Below are positions 15,940 to 24,660 of a stretch of DNA of 64,000 nt, in pieces. The position numbers and the translations under genes are program-made. Positions within the stretch are counted from its first letter, which is position 1, and each line of letters begins with the position of its first letter. Source of the stretch: Stutzerimonas stutzeri (lineage in GTDB: Bacteria; Pseudomonadota; Gammaproteobacteria; Pseudomonadales; Pseudomonadaceae); assembly GCF_009789555.1 (NCBI RefSeq), contig NZ_CP046902.1, positions 2,124,001-2,188,000 of the forward strand, read 5' to 3'. A model generated the notes under the pieces. It had not been told where the DNA came from, ran no database searches, and was given only the letters and a program-made list of their open reading frames with translations.

Positions 15940-17451
15940 TCAGGCGTCTTCCCAGTTTCGGGTGCGGTCGACGGCCTTCTTCCAGCCCCTGTAAAGCGCC
16001 TCGCGCCGCGCATCGTCGCAGGCCGGTTCGAAAATGCGTTCGATGGTGGCTTTGCTGCGCAGCTCGTCCAGGCTGCTCCAGAAGCCGGTCGCCAGGCCCG
16101 CCAGATAGGCCGCACCGAGGGCGGTGGTCTCTTTCATGTGTGGACGCTCCACCGGGGTGCCAAGCAGGTCGGCCTGGAACTGCATGAGGAAATTGTTGGC
16201 CACCGCGCCGCCGTCCACGCGCAACGCGCGCAGGCGTTCCCCAGCGTCCTGCTGCATGGCGTCGAGCACGTCTCGGGTCTGGAAGGCGATCGACTCCAGT
16301 GCGGCACGAATGATGTGATCGACCTTGACCCCACGTGTCAGACCGAACAGTGCGCCACGGGCGCGGGGGTCCCAGTAGGGCGCCCCCAGGCCGGTGAATG
16401 CCGGCACCAGGTAGACCCCATTACTGTCCTTGACCTTGCAGGCGAAGTACTCCGAATCCAGCGAGTCGTTGATCACCTTGAGTTCGTCGCGTAACCATTG
16501 CACGGTCGAGCCGCCGTTGAAAATGGCACCCTCGAGTGCGTAATTGACCTCGCCGCGGGGGCCACAGGCGATGGTGGTGAGCAGCCCGTGCCTGGACTGA
16601 ACGGCGTGGGTGCCGGTGTTCATCAACAGGAAGCAGCCGGTACCGTAGGTGTTCTTCGCCTGGCCTGGTTCCACGCACATCTGGCCGAACAGCGCGGCCT
16701 GCTGGTCGCCGGCGATGCCTGCGATGGGAATGCCGGTGCTCTGGCCGGAGCCCAGGTAGGCGTGGCCGTAGATCTCGGAGGACGAGCGCACGTCGGGCAG
16801 CATCTGGCGAGGAATATCCAGCGCTTCCAGCATGACCGGGTCCCAGTCGAGCGCGTGGATATCGTAGAGCAGCGTACGTGATGCGTTGGTGTGATCGGTG
16901 ACATGGGCCTTGCCCTGGGTCATCTTCCAGATCAGCCAGGAGTCGACGGTGCCGAACAGCAGCTCACCCCGTCGCGCCCGTTCGCGACTGCCCTCGACGT
17001 GGTCGAGAATCCATTTGATCTTGGTACCGGAGAAGTAGGGGTCGATGACCAGGCCGGTGGTTTTGCGAATGTGCGCTTGCATGCCGTCGCGCTCGAGCTG
17101 ATCGCAGATCGGCGTGCTCTGGCGGCTCTGCCAGACGATGGCGTTATAGATCGGCTTGCCGGTCGCCTTGTCCCAGACGATGGCGGTTTCGCGCTGGTTG
17201 GTAATGCCGATCGCGGCGACCTGCTCGTTGGTGATGCCGGCTTGCGCCAACGCTTCGACGAATACGCCGCTCTGGGTCGCCCAGATCTCCATCGGGTCGT
17301 GTTCGACCCAGCTCGGCTGCGGGTAGATTTGCGCGAATTCGCGCTGGGCGAGGGTCACTACGTTGGCGTTGCGGTCCAGCACGATGGCACGGGAGCTGGT
17401 GGTGCCCTGATCGAGGGCGACGATGAAGGGTTTGTCGTTCGGGGTGCTCAT
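15940..17451 (-). CDS. glpK: Glycerol kinase
   Basis: Phosphorylates glycerol with ATP to sn-glycerol-3-phosphate, trapping it in the cell and generating the GlpR inducer. The 503-residue FGGY-family protein begins with the ATP-binding ALDQGTTSSRA. It has EHDPMEIW, the substrate-site WQSRQST and the FGGY signature region YGTGCFLLMNTG, and ends normally. AAGGAATC precedes the ATG at 17451. Pseudomonads usually have the glycerol facilitator gene glpF just upstream of glpK. Here the next gene is a DUF1810 gene, so glpF is absent from this position. Confidence 0.97.
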   Translation of the reverse strand: MSTPNDKPFIVALDQGTTSSRAIVLDRNANVVTLAQREFAQIYPQPSWVEHDPMEIWATQSGVFVEALAQAGITNEQVAAIGITNQRETAIVWDKATGKPIYNAIVWQSRQSTPICDQLERDGMQAHIRKTTGLVIDPYFSGTKIKWILDHVEGSRERARRGELLFGTVDSWLIWKMTQGKAHVTDHTNASRTLLYDIHALDWDPVMLEALDIPRQMLPDVRSSSEIYGHAYLGSGQSTGIPIAGIAGDQQAALFGQMCVEPGQAKNTYGTGCFLLMNTGTHAVQSRHGLLTTIACGPRGEVNYALEGAIFNGGSTVQWLRDELKVINDSLDSEYFACKVKDSNGVYLVPAFTGLGAPYWDPRARGALFGLTRGVKVDHIIRAALESIAFQTRDVLDAMQQDAGERLRALRVDGGAVANNFLMQFQADLLGTPVERPHMKETTALGAAYLAGLATGFWSSLDELRSKATIERIFEPACDDARREALYRGWKKAVDRTRNWEDA

Positions 17452-17645
17452 GGTGACGATTCCTTAGCGAGCCTCGCAGGCGGTGTCATCGTTTCTGGCC
17501 GGGCGTCAGGCCTCATGTCCGTGCCAGCAGAATAGCGGTAAACCCCGGTTCCTCCACAAACGCCTGGCCGCGCCATGGCATGCGCGGCGCGGCTCCGGTT
17601 GGCGAAACGGCCTCGGTGCCTGGCCCTGCGGTCCCTGGCGCGCGC

Positions 17646-18071
17646 TCAATACCGCAAGCGCGAACGGGTGGCCGGGTCGGGCTCGCCATTGAAAAAAGCG
17701 TCCAGCACCTGCTGGAAGATCGCACGATCAGGCGCGGCTGCGGCGAACAGCGTCATGCTGGATCGCAGTTTGAGGTCGTCGGGCGAGCCCAGAATTCGTC
17801 TGGCCGAGAGGCTCGTATGCAACAGCAGGGCCTGCGCGCTCTCGTGCAGGCGTGGGCCCAGCAGCGCATGCTCGAGGTAGGCGAGCGCTTCGTCCAGTCC
17901 GGAAATGGCGTAGCGCTGCGCCATTGCACTGTGGCCCAGTCCGGCGATCTGAGGAAAAACGAACCACATCCAATGGCTCTGCTTCTGGCCGGCCTGTAAC
18001 TCTGCCAGGGCACGGTCATAGACAGGCGCCTGGGCTTCGACGAATCGCTGCAGGTCGAAAGGGTCGCGCAT
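17646..18071 (-). CDS. DUF1810 family protein
   Basis: A 141-residue protein of the DUF1810 family, uncharacterised and mostly alpha-helical. Family hallmarks are DPFDLQRFVEAQAPVYDRAL at the N-terminus, the very conserved HWMWFVFPQIAGLGHS around residue 33, YAISGLDEALAYLEH, and LGSPDDLKLRSSMTLF. It is a normal-length single-domain protein with no signal peptide. It lies between glpK and a divergent small exported protein and has no obvious functional link to glycerol use. The ATG at 18071 starts at MRDPFDL, the usual family start. Confidence 0.88.
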   Translation of the reverse strand: MRDPFDLQRFVEAQAPVYDRALAELQAGQKQSHWMWFVFPQIAGLGHSAMAQRYAISGLDEALAYLEHALLGPRLHESAQALLLHTSLSARRILGSPDDLKLRSSMTLFAAAAPDRAIFQQVLDAFFNGEPDPATRSRLRY

Positions 18072-18261
18072 GGGGCATCCTCGAGCGGCTGGATGTTTGC
18101 TTGGAGCCTCCAGAGGGGCGAACGTTTCCCTCGATTCATCCTGGCAGACCGCGCGGCATGGTTGTTTACCTGTTGCTTACACCTTGCTGACCTCCCTTGA
18201 CCAAGCGGCGGTGTCAGATGAGCCGGGAGACGGATTCCCGTCCGCAAAGGAGAAATCGCCT

Positions 18262-18570
18262 ATGTTCAGTCGAACACTAAAGGTTGGCTTGCTTGTCGGT
18301 TGCCTCGTCGTGGCCGGCCATGCCTCGGCTGCCGACCGCAACGTCGTGGTTCCGGTGTTGGCCGGAGCGGCTGTCGGCGCCGTGCTGGTTGCGGTCCTGG
18401 CAAATGCGTCCGACGACGATCATCGTCATCAGCCGCCGCGTCACTATCGTCAGCCGCCGCGCCATCACGTCCAGCACCGGCGTCCCGTGCCGCGCGTGGT
18501 GCACTACCGCCCGAAACGGGTCGAGTACGTGGTGATCGAGCGCCGTGATCAGGGGAGGGGGCGCCGCTAG
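18262..18570 (+). CDS. Small exported His/Arg-rich protein
   Basis: A 102-residue precursor with a signal peptide (MFSRTLKVGLLVGCLVVAGH, cleavage likely after ASA at ~23). A glycine/alanine-rich hydrophobic stretch follows (VLAGAAVGAVLVAVLANA, ~32-49), then a highly basic tail rich in His, Arg, Pro and Gln (residues 53-102). The alternating His/Pro/Arg pattern could bind metals or nucleic acid, or lie against the anionic cell envelope; this is inference. The ATG at 18262 is preceded by AAAGGAG. A strong hairpin follows the stop. Confidence 0.7.
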   Translation: MFSRTLKVGLLVGCLVVAGHASAADRNVVVPVLAGAAVGAVLVAVLANASDDDHRHQPPRHYRQPPRHHVQHRRPVPRVVHYRPKRVEYVVIERRDQGRGRR

Positions 18571-18578
18571 TGTCCAAC

Positions 18579-18602
18579 GGAAGGGCGCCTCGGCGCCCTT
18601 CC
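18579..18602. terminator. Hairpin between convergent genes
   Basis: A perfect 11-bp inverted repeat GGAAGGGCGCC / GGCGCCCTTCC around TC lies just after the small exported protein's stop and before the convergent helicase's end. It is likely a bidirectional transcription stop, although no long T-tract flanks it. Confidence 0.6.
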
Positions 18603-18671
18603 CGCGTTGCAGAGGCCGTGTCCAGCGGGTTGGTCCGGACGGCGGATCGGGTAGCGGTGCGGTTCAGGTGG

Positions 18672-21107
18672 TCATCGCTGCTCACGGAAACAGCTCTGGC
18701 ACAGGCGGAATTTCCGGCTCAGCACCGGCATCGCCTTGCCGCACTGTTGGCAGTGGCGTGTTTCGCCTGACAGCCGGCCTCGGTCACTGTGGCGAGGCTT
18801 TCTGCGACGCGACAGTTCGCGGGTGATGGCCTCGTTGAGCAGGCTGCGGTGCTGCTCGGCCTGTTCCAGCGCAGGGAAGTGTGCCGGCAGCGTGCGCGCC
18901 AGATGCAGGTAGGTTTCGATGATGTGCAGCGAGCTTTCCAGCGTGGCCAGGTCGGCGTCGATGATCAGCCGGGGCAGTTCCACGACCTTGTCCTGTGCGA
19001 CTTTCTTCAGCCACTGCTGGGCGAAAATGCTGGCCGGGCTGTCCAGCCCGCCGCGAATTGGCGTACAGGCGAATATCCAGCGCAGCGGCAGGTCAATGGC
19101 GGGATCGTCGATCAATTTGATCCACTCGGCCAGTTCGTCCGGCAGGATCGAGATGAATTCGTCGCCGTAGTTGATGTTGCGATTGAATGTCAGCCAGGCG
19201 CGCAGCAGGCTGGGTTCGCCCATCAGTTCGGCGATGGCCTGCAAGTGCTCGATGGACGGGCGCACCTGGAACTGCGACAGATCCACCGGCAGGTCCGCGC
19301 TGTAGAACAGGCGCTTGATCGACTGCAGGGTCTGGGCATCCAGTGCGGTGATGGTGCCGCTGTCGTGATGGCCGAAGCGGCCGGCGCGCCCGCCGATCTG
19401 TTTGACCTCCTGGACCTTGAGCTGGCGATTCTGGATGCCGTCGTATTTTTCGTCGGTGTAGAAGCACAACGTATGCGCTGGCAGGTTGAGGCCCATGCCC
19501 ACGGCGTCGGTGGCCACCATGATGTCCGCTTCGCCTTCGCGAAAGCGCCGCGCCTGCTCGCGGCGTACTTCCGGTGACAGCGCGCCGTAGACCACCGACA
19601 CCGACTTGCCGGTCATTTCCAGCATGGCCTTGAGTTCCAGCACCGTCTTGCGGCTGAACGCAACCAGCATCGAGCCTTCGTCGAGTTGTTTGAGGCTGGT
19701 CGAACGCCGCGCCACCTCGACCGGCGACAGGCGCGTGGTGCGCTTGACCACCAGTTCGTCTTCGCAGAGTTCGCACAGCGTCTTCAACGACGGCTGGATG
19801 AGTTCCGGACCGGTCATGATCAGGTCCGGCGTGTAGGCACTCACCAGCGCATCGACCCAGGCCCAGCCCCGTTGCGAGTCGGCCATCATCTGTACTTCGT
19901 CGATGACCACCACATCCCAGGGTTGATGCCGGAAGCGTGCGAATTCCTCGACGGTGCAGCAGAAATGAGTGGCGCCGTCGCGGATGATCTCTTCCTCTCC
20001 GGTCACCAGCGAGCATGGGACGCCCATGGATTCGATGCGTTCCTGGTTCTCCAGCGCCATCAGGCGCAACGGGGAGAGATAGATGGCGTGCTCGACGCCG
20101 GTCATCGCCTCGATCGCCTGGTGGGTCTTGCCACTGTTGGTCGGGCCGAGCAGCGCCGTCCAGGTGCGGGTAATGCGCCGCGCCGCGTACAGCTTGTGGT
20201 AATGCACGAAGCGCGGGTTGTTTTCCAGCAGCACCGCGAAGGCCATCTTTTCCTTGTGGTCCTGGCGGGCGAAACGGATGGTGCGCCGTAGCTTCTTCGG
20301 CTCCATCATGAATATCTCGGTCAGGCGTTTCTCACCCAGCACCTGCAAGTCGAAGTCGCCAGCTTCCTCGACCATCATGTCGAACTTGGCCCTTAGCCCT
20401 TGGCGGTCCTCCTCTTTCAGTTCGGCGACTTCCCGTTCGCTGAGCACATGCCCCTGGCCACCGGGAATGCGCCGCTGCATGTCCAGCGCAACGTCGCCAC
20501 GGCGCAGTTCGACGACGTAGCGCAACTCGTGCTGGACTTCATTGACGGTATCGACGGCCCTGGCAGCGAACTCGTCGAGGCGCGAGAGCTTCGGCTGCAG
20601 CCGTTGCAGACAGCGCGACTTCTGTTCGTCGCTCATGCCGGCGAAGGGGCGTTCGAGAACACGCAGGCGATCCCTGACCATCGCCCCGATCGCATCGCGG
20701 ACATGCCCCTCGAACTCGTCGACCGAGGCGCTGTCGTCGATGCGCAGGGCATAGTCGGGTTCGAGCAGGTGCTGGACCGGGCCGCAATCGAAGGTTTTCT
20801 CGATCCCGAACACGTCGACGCTGCAGGTGAAGTCATTCAGGTCGCGGTTCAACAGCCGGCCGATCAGGCGCTCGGGATCGGTGGATTCGAGCGTGGCATT
20901 GACGGCCGGCTCGTTCAGTCCCAACCAGAACAGCCGGGCCGCACGGCCGATCACGGGCGGTTGATGGCCGACGTAAGTGCTGAACCATTGTTCCTGATGG
21001 TTTTTCTTTGGCGCGAAGTCCGGATAGCGCACCGTTGTCCAGTCGAGGAAGCGCTGCAGCCGCTCAAGTTTGCGGGTATGGCGGTGTTTGCTTTCGGCCT
21101 TGCGCAT
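18672..21107 (-). CDS. SUV3-like DEAD/DExH RNA helicase with C-terminal zinc ribbon
   Basis: An 811-residue superfamily 2 helicase closely patterned on eukaryotic mitochondrial SUV3, which unwinds RNA for degradation. Motifs run in order: Walker A LLGPTNSGKTHQA (near residue 320), YLSPLRLMALEN, Walker B/motif II VVIDEVQMMAD, VAFSRKT, ATDAVGMGLNLPA, and motif VI QIGGRAGRFG. A long N-terminal region (~310 residues) of unknown fold precedes the core. The last ~35 residues form a four-cysteine zinc ribbon (CQQCGKAMPVLSRKFRLCQSC). The ATG at 21107 opens the frame. Its partner nuclease, if any, is not nearby. Confidence 0.88.
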   Translation of the reverse strand: MRKAESKHRHTRKLERLQRFLDWTTVRYPDFAPKKNHQEQWFSTYVGHQPPVIGRAARLFWLGLNEPAVNATLESTDPERLIGRLLNRDLNDFTCSVDVFGIEKTFDCGPVQHLLEPDYALRIDDSASVDEFEGHVRDAIGAMVRDRLRVLERPFAGMSDEQKSRCLQRLQPKLSRLDEFAARAVDTVNEVQHELRYVVELRRGDVALDMQRRIPGGQGHVLSEREVAELKEEDRQGLRAKFDMMVEEAGDFDLQVLGEKRLTEIFMMEPKKLRRTIRFARQDHKEKMAFAVLLENNPRFVHYHKLYAARRITRTWTALLGPTNSGKTHQAIEAMTGVEHAIYLSPLRLMALENQERIESMGVPCSLVTGEEEIIRDGATHFCCTVEEFARFRHQPWDVVVIDEVQMMADSQRGWAWVDALVSAYTPDLIMTGPELIQPSLKTLCELCEDELVVKRTTRLSPVEVARRSTSLKQLDEGSMLVAFSRKTVLELKAMLEMTGKSVSVVYGALSPEVRREQARRFREGEADIMVATDAVGMGLNLPAHTLCFYTDEKYDGIQNRQLKVQEVKQIGGRAGRFGHHDSGTITALDAQTLQSIKRLFYSADLPVDLSQFQVRPSIEHLQAIAELMGEPSLLRAWLTFNRNINYGDEFISILPDELAEWIKLIDDPAIDLPLRWIFACTPIRGGLDSPASIFAQQWLKKVAQDKVVELPRLIIDADLATLESSLHIIETYLHLARTLPAHFPALEQAEQHRSLLNEAITRELSRRRKPRHSDRGRLSGETRHCQQCGKAMPVLSRKFRLCQSCFREQR

Positions 21108-21309
21108 GATCGACGCCTCTCTGATCAGTTCTGCTGCCCATTATGGACAACCCGATGGCCAGTTCCGATCACCCGGTGCGTTCCCGTGGCGACAGAGCGA
21201 GGCATCCGGACGATCTTTTTCGCCTGGATCACGCGCCCGGAGCGTCTGCCTGAACGCTGACCACAACGCCGGGTCATCAGAAGTAGGCAATGACTGGAGC
21301 TTTAGCTGA

Positions 21310-22035
21310 ATGAGCGTCGACACCCGGATCGTTCTCGGTACGGCCGGCTGGAACCTTCCCCGCGAGCAGTGGCCGGCATTTCCCAGCGAGGGTACGCATC
21401 TGCAGCGTTATGCCGGGCGCCTGCCGGGGGTGGAAATCAACTCCTCGTTCTACCGGCCCCATCGGCCGGCGACCTATGCGAAGTGGGCGCAAAGCGTGCC
21501 AGCGGCGTTTCGCTTCTGCGTGAAGCTGCCTCGGCAGATCACCCATGAACGGCGTCTGGTCGACTGTGGCGAATGGCTCGAACAATTTCTGTACGAGTGT
21601 GGCCACCTCGAAGAAAAGCTTGGCTGTCTGCTGGTCCAGCTGCCGCCTTCGCTCACCTACGAGGCTGAAACCGCCCGCGTCTTTTTCGATGCGCTGCGGG
21701 TCCGTCATGCCGGACCGGTGGTCATCGAACCCCGTCATCGCAGCTGGCTCGATGCCGAGCCATTGCTCCAGCAAGCCCAGATCGCCCGTGTTGTGGCTGA
21801 TCCGCCGCCCTTTCCCGAAGCGGCTTTGCCAGGCGGCTGGCCGGGATTTCACTACTACCGGTTACACGGATCACCGCTTGTTTACCGTTCCCGGTACGGG
21901 ATTGGCTGGCTTGAAGCGATGGCCGAACGCCTGGCTGATCGACCGAAGGGCGCCGCCAGCTGGTGCATATTCGACAATACGGCCAGCGGGGCGGCGACCG
22001 CCAATGCGCTGGAGTTGCAAAGGCTGCTCAGTTAG
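21310..22035 (+). CDS. DUF72 family protein (second, shorter)
   Basis: A 241-residue DUF72 TIM-barrel protein. Family motifs are LGTAGWNLPRE at the N-terminus, VEINSSFYRPHRPATYAKWA around residue 38, FRFCVKLPRQITHERRL around residue 62, and the C-terminal SWCIFDNTASGAATANALEL. It is clearly diverged from the DUF72 protein at 2580-3452 (shorter, with the ubiquitous E-x-N-S-S-F-Y form), so it is a separate subfamily rather than a recent duplicate. Function unknown. It is divergent from the helicase gene, with ~200 bases between. Confidence 0.88.
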   Translation: MSVDTRIVLGTAGWNLPREQWPAFPSEGTHLQRYAGRLPGVEINSSFYRPHRPATYAKWAQSVPAAFRFCVKLPRQITHERRLVDCGEWLEQFLYECGHLEEKLGCLLVQLPPSLTYEAETARVFFDALRVRHAGPVVIEPRHRSWLDAEPLLQQAQIARVVADPPPFPEAALPGGWPGFHYYRLHGSPLVYRSRYGIGWLEAMAERLADRPKGAASWCIFDNTASGAATANALELQRLLS

Positions 22036-22168
22036 CGCGCGGTGGGTATGGTTGTCGCCTGAGTACGGTGCCGACACAAGCCGATACGCTCTGCCTCCGT
22101 AGCGCCAAGGCGCGGGGGACATTTTCTTCTACTGTTCAATAGACATTTCACACAGCGGGAGCGAGCAG

Positions 22169-22957
22169 ATGAAGAAACTGTGCATACCCTTAGCCGTGGC
22201 CCTGGCCGGAACGGTCGGCCTTGCCGAGGCGGCGGTGGTGGTCAAGCCGCTCGCCTATGAACTGGACGGCGAAAGCTTCGAGGGCCTGCTGGTCTACGAT
22301 GACGCGATAACCACGCCGCGCCCCGGGCTCATGATGGTACCTAACTGGCTGGGTGTGACCGAGCGCTCGGCGGAGAAGGCGGCGCGAGCGGCGGGGGACA
22401 AGTACGTGGTGTTCATGGCCGATCTGTATGGCAAAGCGGTGCGGCCCAGCAATCCTGACGAAGCCAAGGCCGCCGCTACGGCGTTGCGCAGCGACCGCGC
22501 ACTGATGCGCAAGCGTGCCCAGGCAGCGGTAGATGCGCTCGAGGCGCAGCGGGAGGTGGCGCTGGATACCGGCAGAATGGCGGCAATCGGTTTCTGCTTC
22601 GGCGGCGGTGCAATCCTCGAATTGGCGCGCGCTGGCGCCGATCTCGCGGCTTTCGTCTCCTTTCATGGCAACCTCGATACGCCCAATCCGGACGATGCCA
22701 GGCAGATCAAGGCGCCGGTGCTGGTGCTGCACGGTGCCGACGACCCTGCGGTGCCGAAGGAGCAGGTCGATGGATTCATTGCCGAAATGAAAGCGGCCGA
22801 TATCGACTGGCAGGTCAACAGCTATGGCAACGCGGTGCACTCGTTCACCGACCCGTATGCCAACGTGCCGGGCCGCAACGAGTACAACCCGCTGGTGGCG
22901 AAGCGAGCGTTCCAGGCCATGAACGATCTGCTCGACGAGGTGTTCGCGGCACGGTAG
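22169..22957 (+). CDS. Exported dienelactone hydrolase family protein
   Basis: A 262-residue alpha/beta-hydrolase of the dienelactone hydrolase family with a signal peptide (MKKLCIPLAVALAGTVGLAEA, cleavage after AEA at ~21), so it acts in the periplasm. The catalytic triad is visible: Cys in GFCFGGGAILEL, Asp in LHGADDPAVP, and His in GNAVHSFTDPYAN. Cys rather than Ser as nucleophile is the family norm. Classical dienelactone hydrolases act in chlorocatechol breakdown; no such pathway is nearby, and exported members have unknown substrates. GCGGGAGCGAGCAG precedes the ATG. Confidence 0.9.
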   Translation: MKKLCIPLAVALAGTVGLAEAAVVVKPLAYELDGESFEGLLVYDDAITTPRPGLMMVPNWLGVTERSAEKAARAAGDKYVVFMADLYGKAVRPSNPDEAKAAATALRSDRALMRKRAQAAVDALEAQREVALDTGRMAAIGFCFGGGAILELARAGADLAAFVSFHGNLDTPNPDDARQIKAPVLVLHGADDPAVPKEQVDGFIAEMKAADIDWQVNSYGNAVHSFTDPYANVPGRNEYNPLVAKRAFQAMNDLLDEVFAAR

Positions 22958-22993
22958 ACGGTGCACCACGCGACGCTCGGTTTGCATGGGCGC

Positions 22994-23020
22994 GAGGGCG
23001 GCGTTGTAGCGGCCGCCCTC
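22994..23020. terminator. Hairpin between convergent genes
   Basis: 9-bp arms GAGGGCGGC (22994-23002) and GCCGCCCTC (23012-23020) lie between the dienelactone hydrolase stop and the end of the convergent stress-protein gene. No T-tract is present, so a bidirectional terminator is inferred from position. Confidence 0.45.
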
Positions 23021-23025
23021 CGGCT

Positions 23026-23619
23026 TCAGCGCGGAATGATCCGCACCCGTCCTGCGGTGTTGTCGCGCCGTGCGGCCTTTTCGTTCTCGGCTCGGCCCGG
23101 AATAGAGCCGTCGTCGGCGCCCCGATCCGGCGTCGCCATTGCACTGAGCTCGCGTTCATCGACGCTGATCGAGGTCGCGTCGGGGTAGCCCGTGGTAAGG
23201 GTCTCGGTACTGGCGGTAACGGGTGTCGCGTCGTCACCCCAGGCCGCGCTGCGTTCGTCGAGATCGATGGCGCCGTTTCGCTCCATCAGTTGCTGGACCA
23301 TCGGCACCTGGGCCTGGTCGTCCAGGGTGACCGTCACCACCGTCGAGCCGCGGCGGGCCGCTTCCGGATAGCGGCCGGCGTGCTTGCTTGAATCGTCGCC
23401 GAATATGGTGTTGAAAAAGCTGCCGAGCTTCTCGGCTACCGTGGCGTCATCGTCCGGCTCTTCGCCAATCACTTCCACCCGGCTGCTGTCGACGGTCTTC
23501 GGATTGAGGGACGCGGACACCTGAATGGCATCGCTGGGTACGCCCTCGCTCAGGAGTTCGGCTTTGACCTGCTCCGCCTCGGCGTAGCGGTCGAAGGCTG
23601 CAATGAGAATCTGGGGCAT
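23026..23619 (-). CDS. General stress protein (YflT/GSP17M-like N-terminal domain)
   Basis: A 197-residue soluble, acidic protein. Residues 1-105 resemble the general stress protein 17M-like domain: an alpha/beta start MPQILIAAFDRYAEAEQVKA, then VEVIGEEPDDDATVAEKLGS, then VVTVTLDDQAQVPMVQQLME. The C-terminal ~80 residues are low-complexity and probably disordered, ending RRDNTAGRVRIIPR. Related proteins are induced by heat, osmotic or desiccation stress, but no biochemical activity is established. It is divergent from the lipoprotein gene at 23898. The start is the ATG at 23619, preceded by AAGGTGAATTC. Confidence 0.7.
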   Translation of the reverse strand: MPQILIAAFDRYAEAEQVKAELLSEGVPSDAIQVSASLNPKTVDSSRVEVIGEEPDDDATVAEKLGSFFNTIFGDDSSKHAGRYPEAARRGSTVVTVTLDDQAQVPMVQQLMERNGAIDLDERSAAWGDDATPVTASTETLTTGYPDATSISVDERELSAMATPDRGADDGSIPGRAENEKAARRDNTAGRVRIIPR

Positions 23620-23785
23620 GAATTCACCTTGGTTATGTGCACAGATGGCTTCGGTGGTAGGCGCTCATTCCAAACGGGCACGACGAATGCGTGCCGTCCT
23701 GAGGATTGGGCGGGGTGCGCGGGTGATGGTTCCCTGACCTGTTCGTGACGCAGGTCAGAAAACCGAAGAAACGGATAATGGCGCG

Positions 23786-23814
23786 TGGCCATAGGTGACC
23801 GCCTGGCTTATAGT
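23786..23814 (+). promoter_or_regulatory. Candidate sigma-70 promoter of the lipoprotein gene
   Basis: TGGCCA (23786-23791) and TATAGT (23809-23814) are separated by 17 bases, with four and five matches to the consensus hexamers, about 85 bases before the lipoprotein start. Confidence 0.5.
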
Positions 23815-23897
23815 CGCATCCGCCAAGGATGGCATCGGCGCCCGTTGCAGGCGCCGTCCCAGCGCCATCTACGCCAACCGTCTGCAAGGGAATGACA

Positions 23898-24335
23898 ATG
23901 AACGCCAAGCAACTTCTGGTACTGCCGTTTATCGCCGCGCTGCTGAGCGCCTGTACCGCCACCACGTCGCTGCGTTCCAGCGATCCGAGCCTGTCGATCA
24001 AGATCAACGACGATGCGCCGCTGATGTTGAAAAAACCGATCAGCAAAACATACAAGGCCACCAGCTTCGGCCAGTACCGCTTCCGTGCGACGCAGGACGG
24101 CCTGGACCCCATGTACGGACTGATACCGCTCAAGTTCAACAGTGGTTACCTGGTCGCCGACATCCTGTTCTTCGCACCTGCTGCCTTCTACAACCTGCGT
24201 GAGGTCTATCCGTTCTACGAGTTCGATGTGGCGCAAGGTGTCGTGCGCTACAAGAAGAACGAGGAGGATCAGTGGATCAGCTACAAGCCGACCGTCGATG
24301 AAGCCGAGCGTGCGCAGGCGTACTTCGCCAAGTAA
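23898..24335 (+). CDS. Hypothetical lipoprotein
   Basis: A 145-residue precursor with a lipoprotein signal peptide: MNAKQLLVLPFIAALLSAC ends in the lipobox LSAC, with the lipidated Cys at residue 19. The mature part is probably outer-membrane anchored (residue +2 is Thr, not the inner-membrane retention Asp). It contains a hydrophobic-aromatic block (YLVADILFFAPAAFYNLREV) and a C-terminal KKNEEDQWISYKP. No known domain was recognised. The ATG at 23898 is preferred over that at 23892 because the AAGGG lies 8 bases away. Confidence 0.75.
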   Translation: MNAKQLLVLPFIAALLSACTATTSLRSSDPSLSIKINDDAPLMLKKPISKTYKATSFGQYRFRATQDGLDPMYGLIPLKFNSGYLVADILFFAPAAFYNLREVYPFYEFDVAQGVVRYKKNEEDQWISYKPTVDEAERAQAYFAK

Positions 24336-24660
24336 CCGCCTTCGTTACCCTATCGAGGGCCGATCCTCGGCGCCGGCAGCAGTCGGTGCCGGGGTCTGCG
24401 AGGCGGTTGCGGCCACTCGTCGCTGATCGTTTTCGCCGCCTGACATCGTCACCGCGCGGGCGTAGAATCCGCGCCGCTCAGACGTTCCTGCTTCGTATCC
24501 CGGACAGCTCCGCTGCCATCCACGCTACACCCGGCGCGTGCCGGGCGCGTTGTGGCGATAACGCAGCGACCGTCGTTTCCTGTACCCACACTCGCCTCGC
24601 TGGGCGTGCCGTCGCTGGTGCGCCGTGGTGTCGAGTGGACCGCATCCAGAACTCGCCCTC
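24336..24660 (+). other. Intergenic region upstream of sotB
   Basis: No gene is convincing in these 325 bases. The useful content is a sigma-70-like promoter at 24440-24468 (listed separately), leaving a leader of ~185 bases before sotB in which no riboswitch-like structure was recognised. Confidence 0.5.
24440..24468 (+). promoter_or_regulatory. Sigma-70 promoter upstream of sotB
   Basis: CTGACA (24440-24445) and TAGAAT (24463-24468) are each five-of-six matches to TTGACA and TATAAT with an ideal 17-base spacer. Confidence 0.65.
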
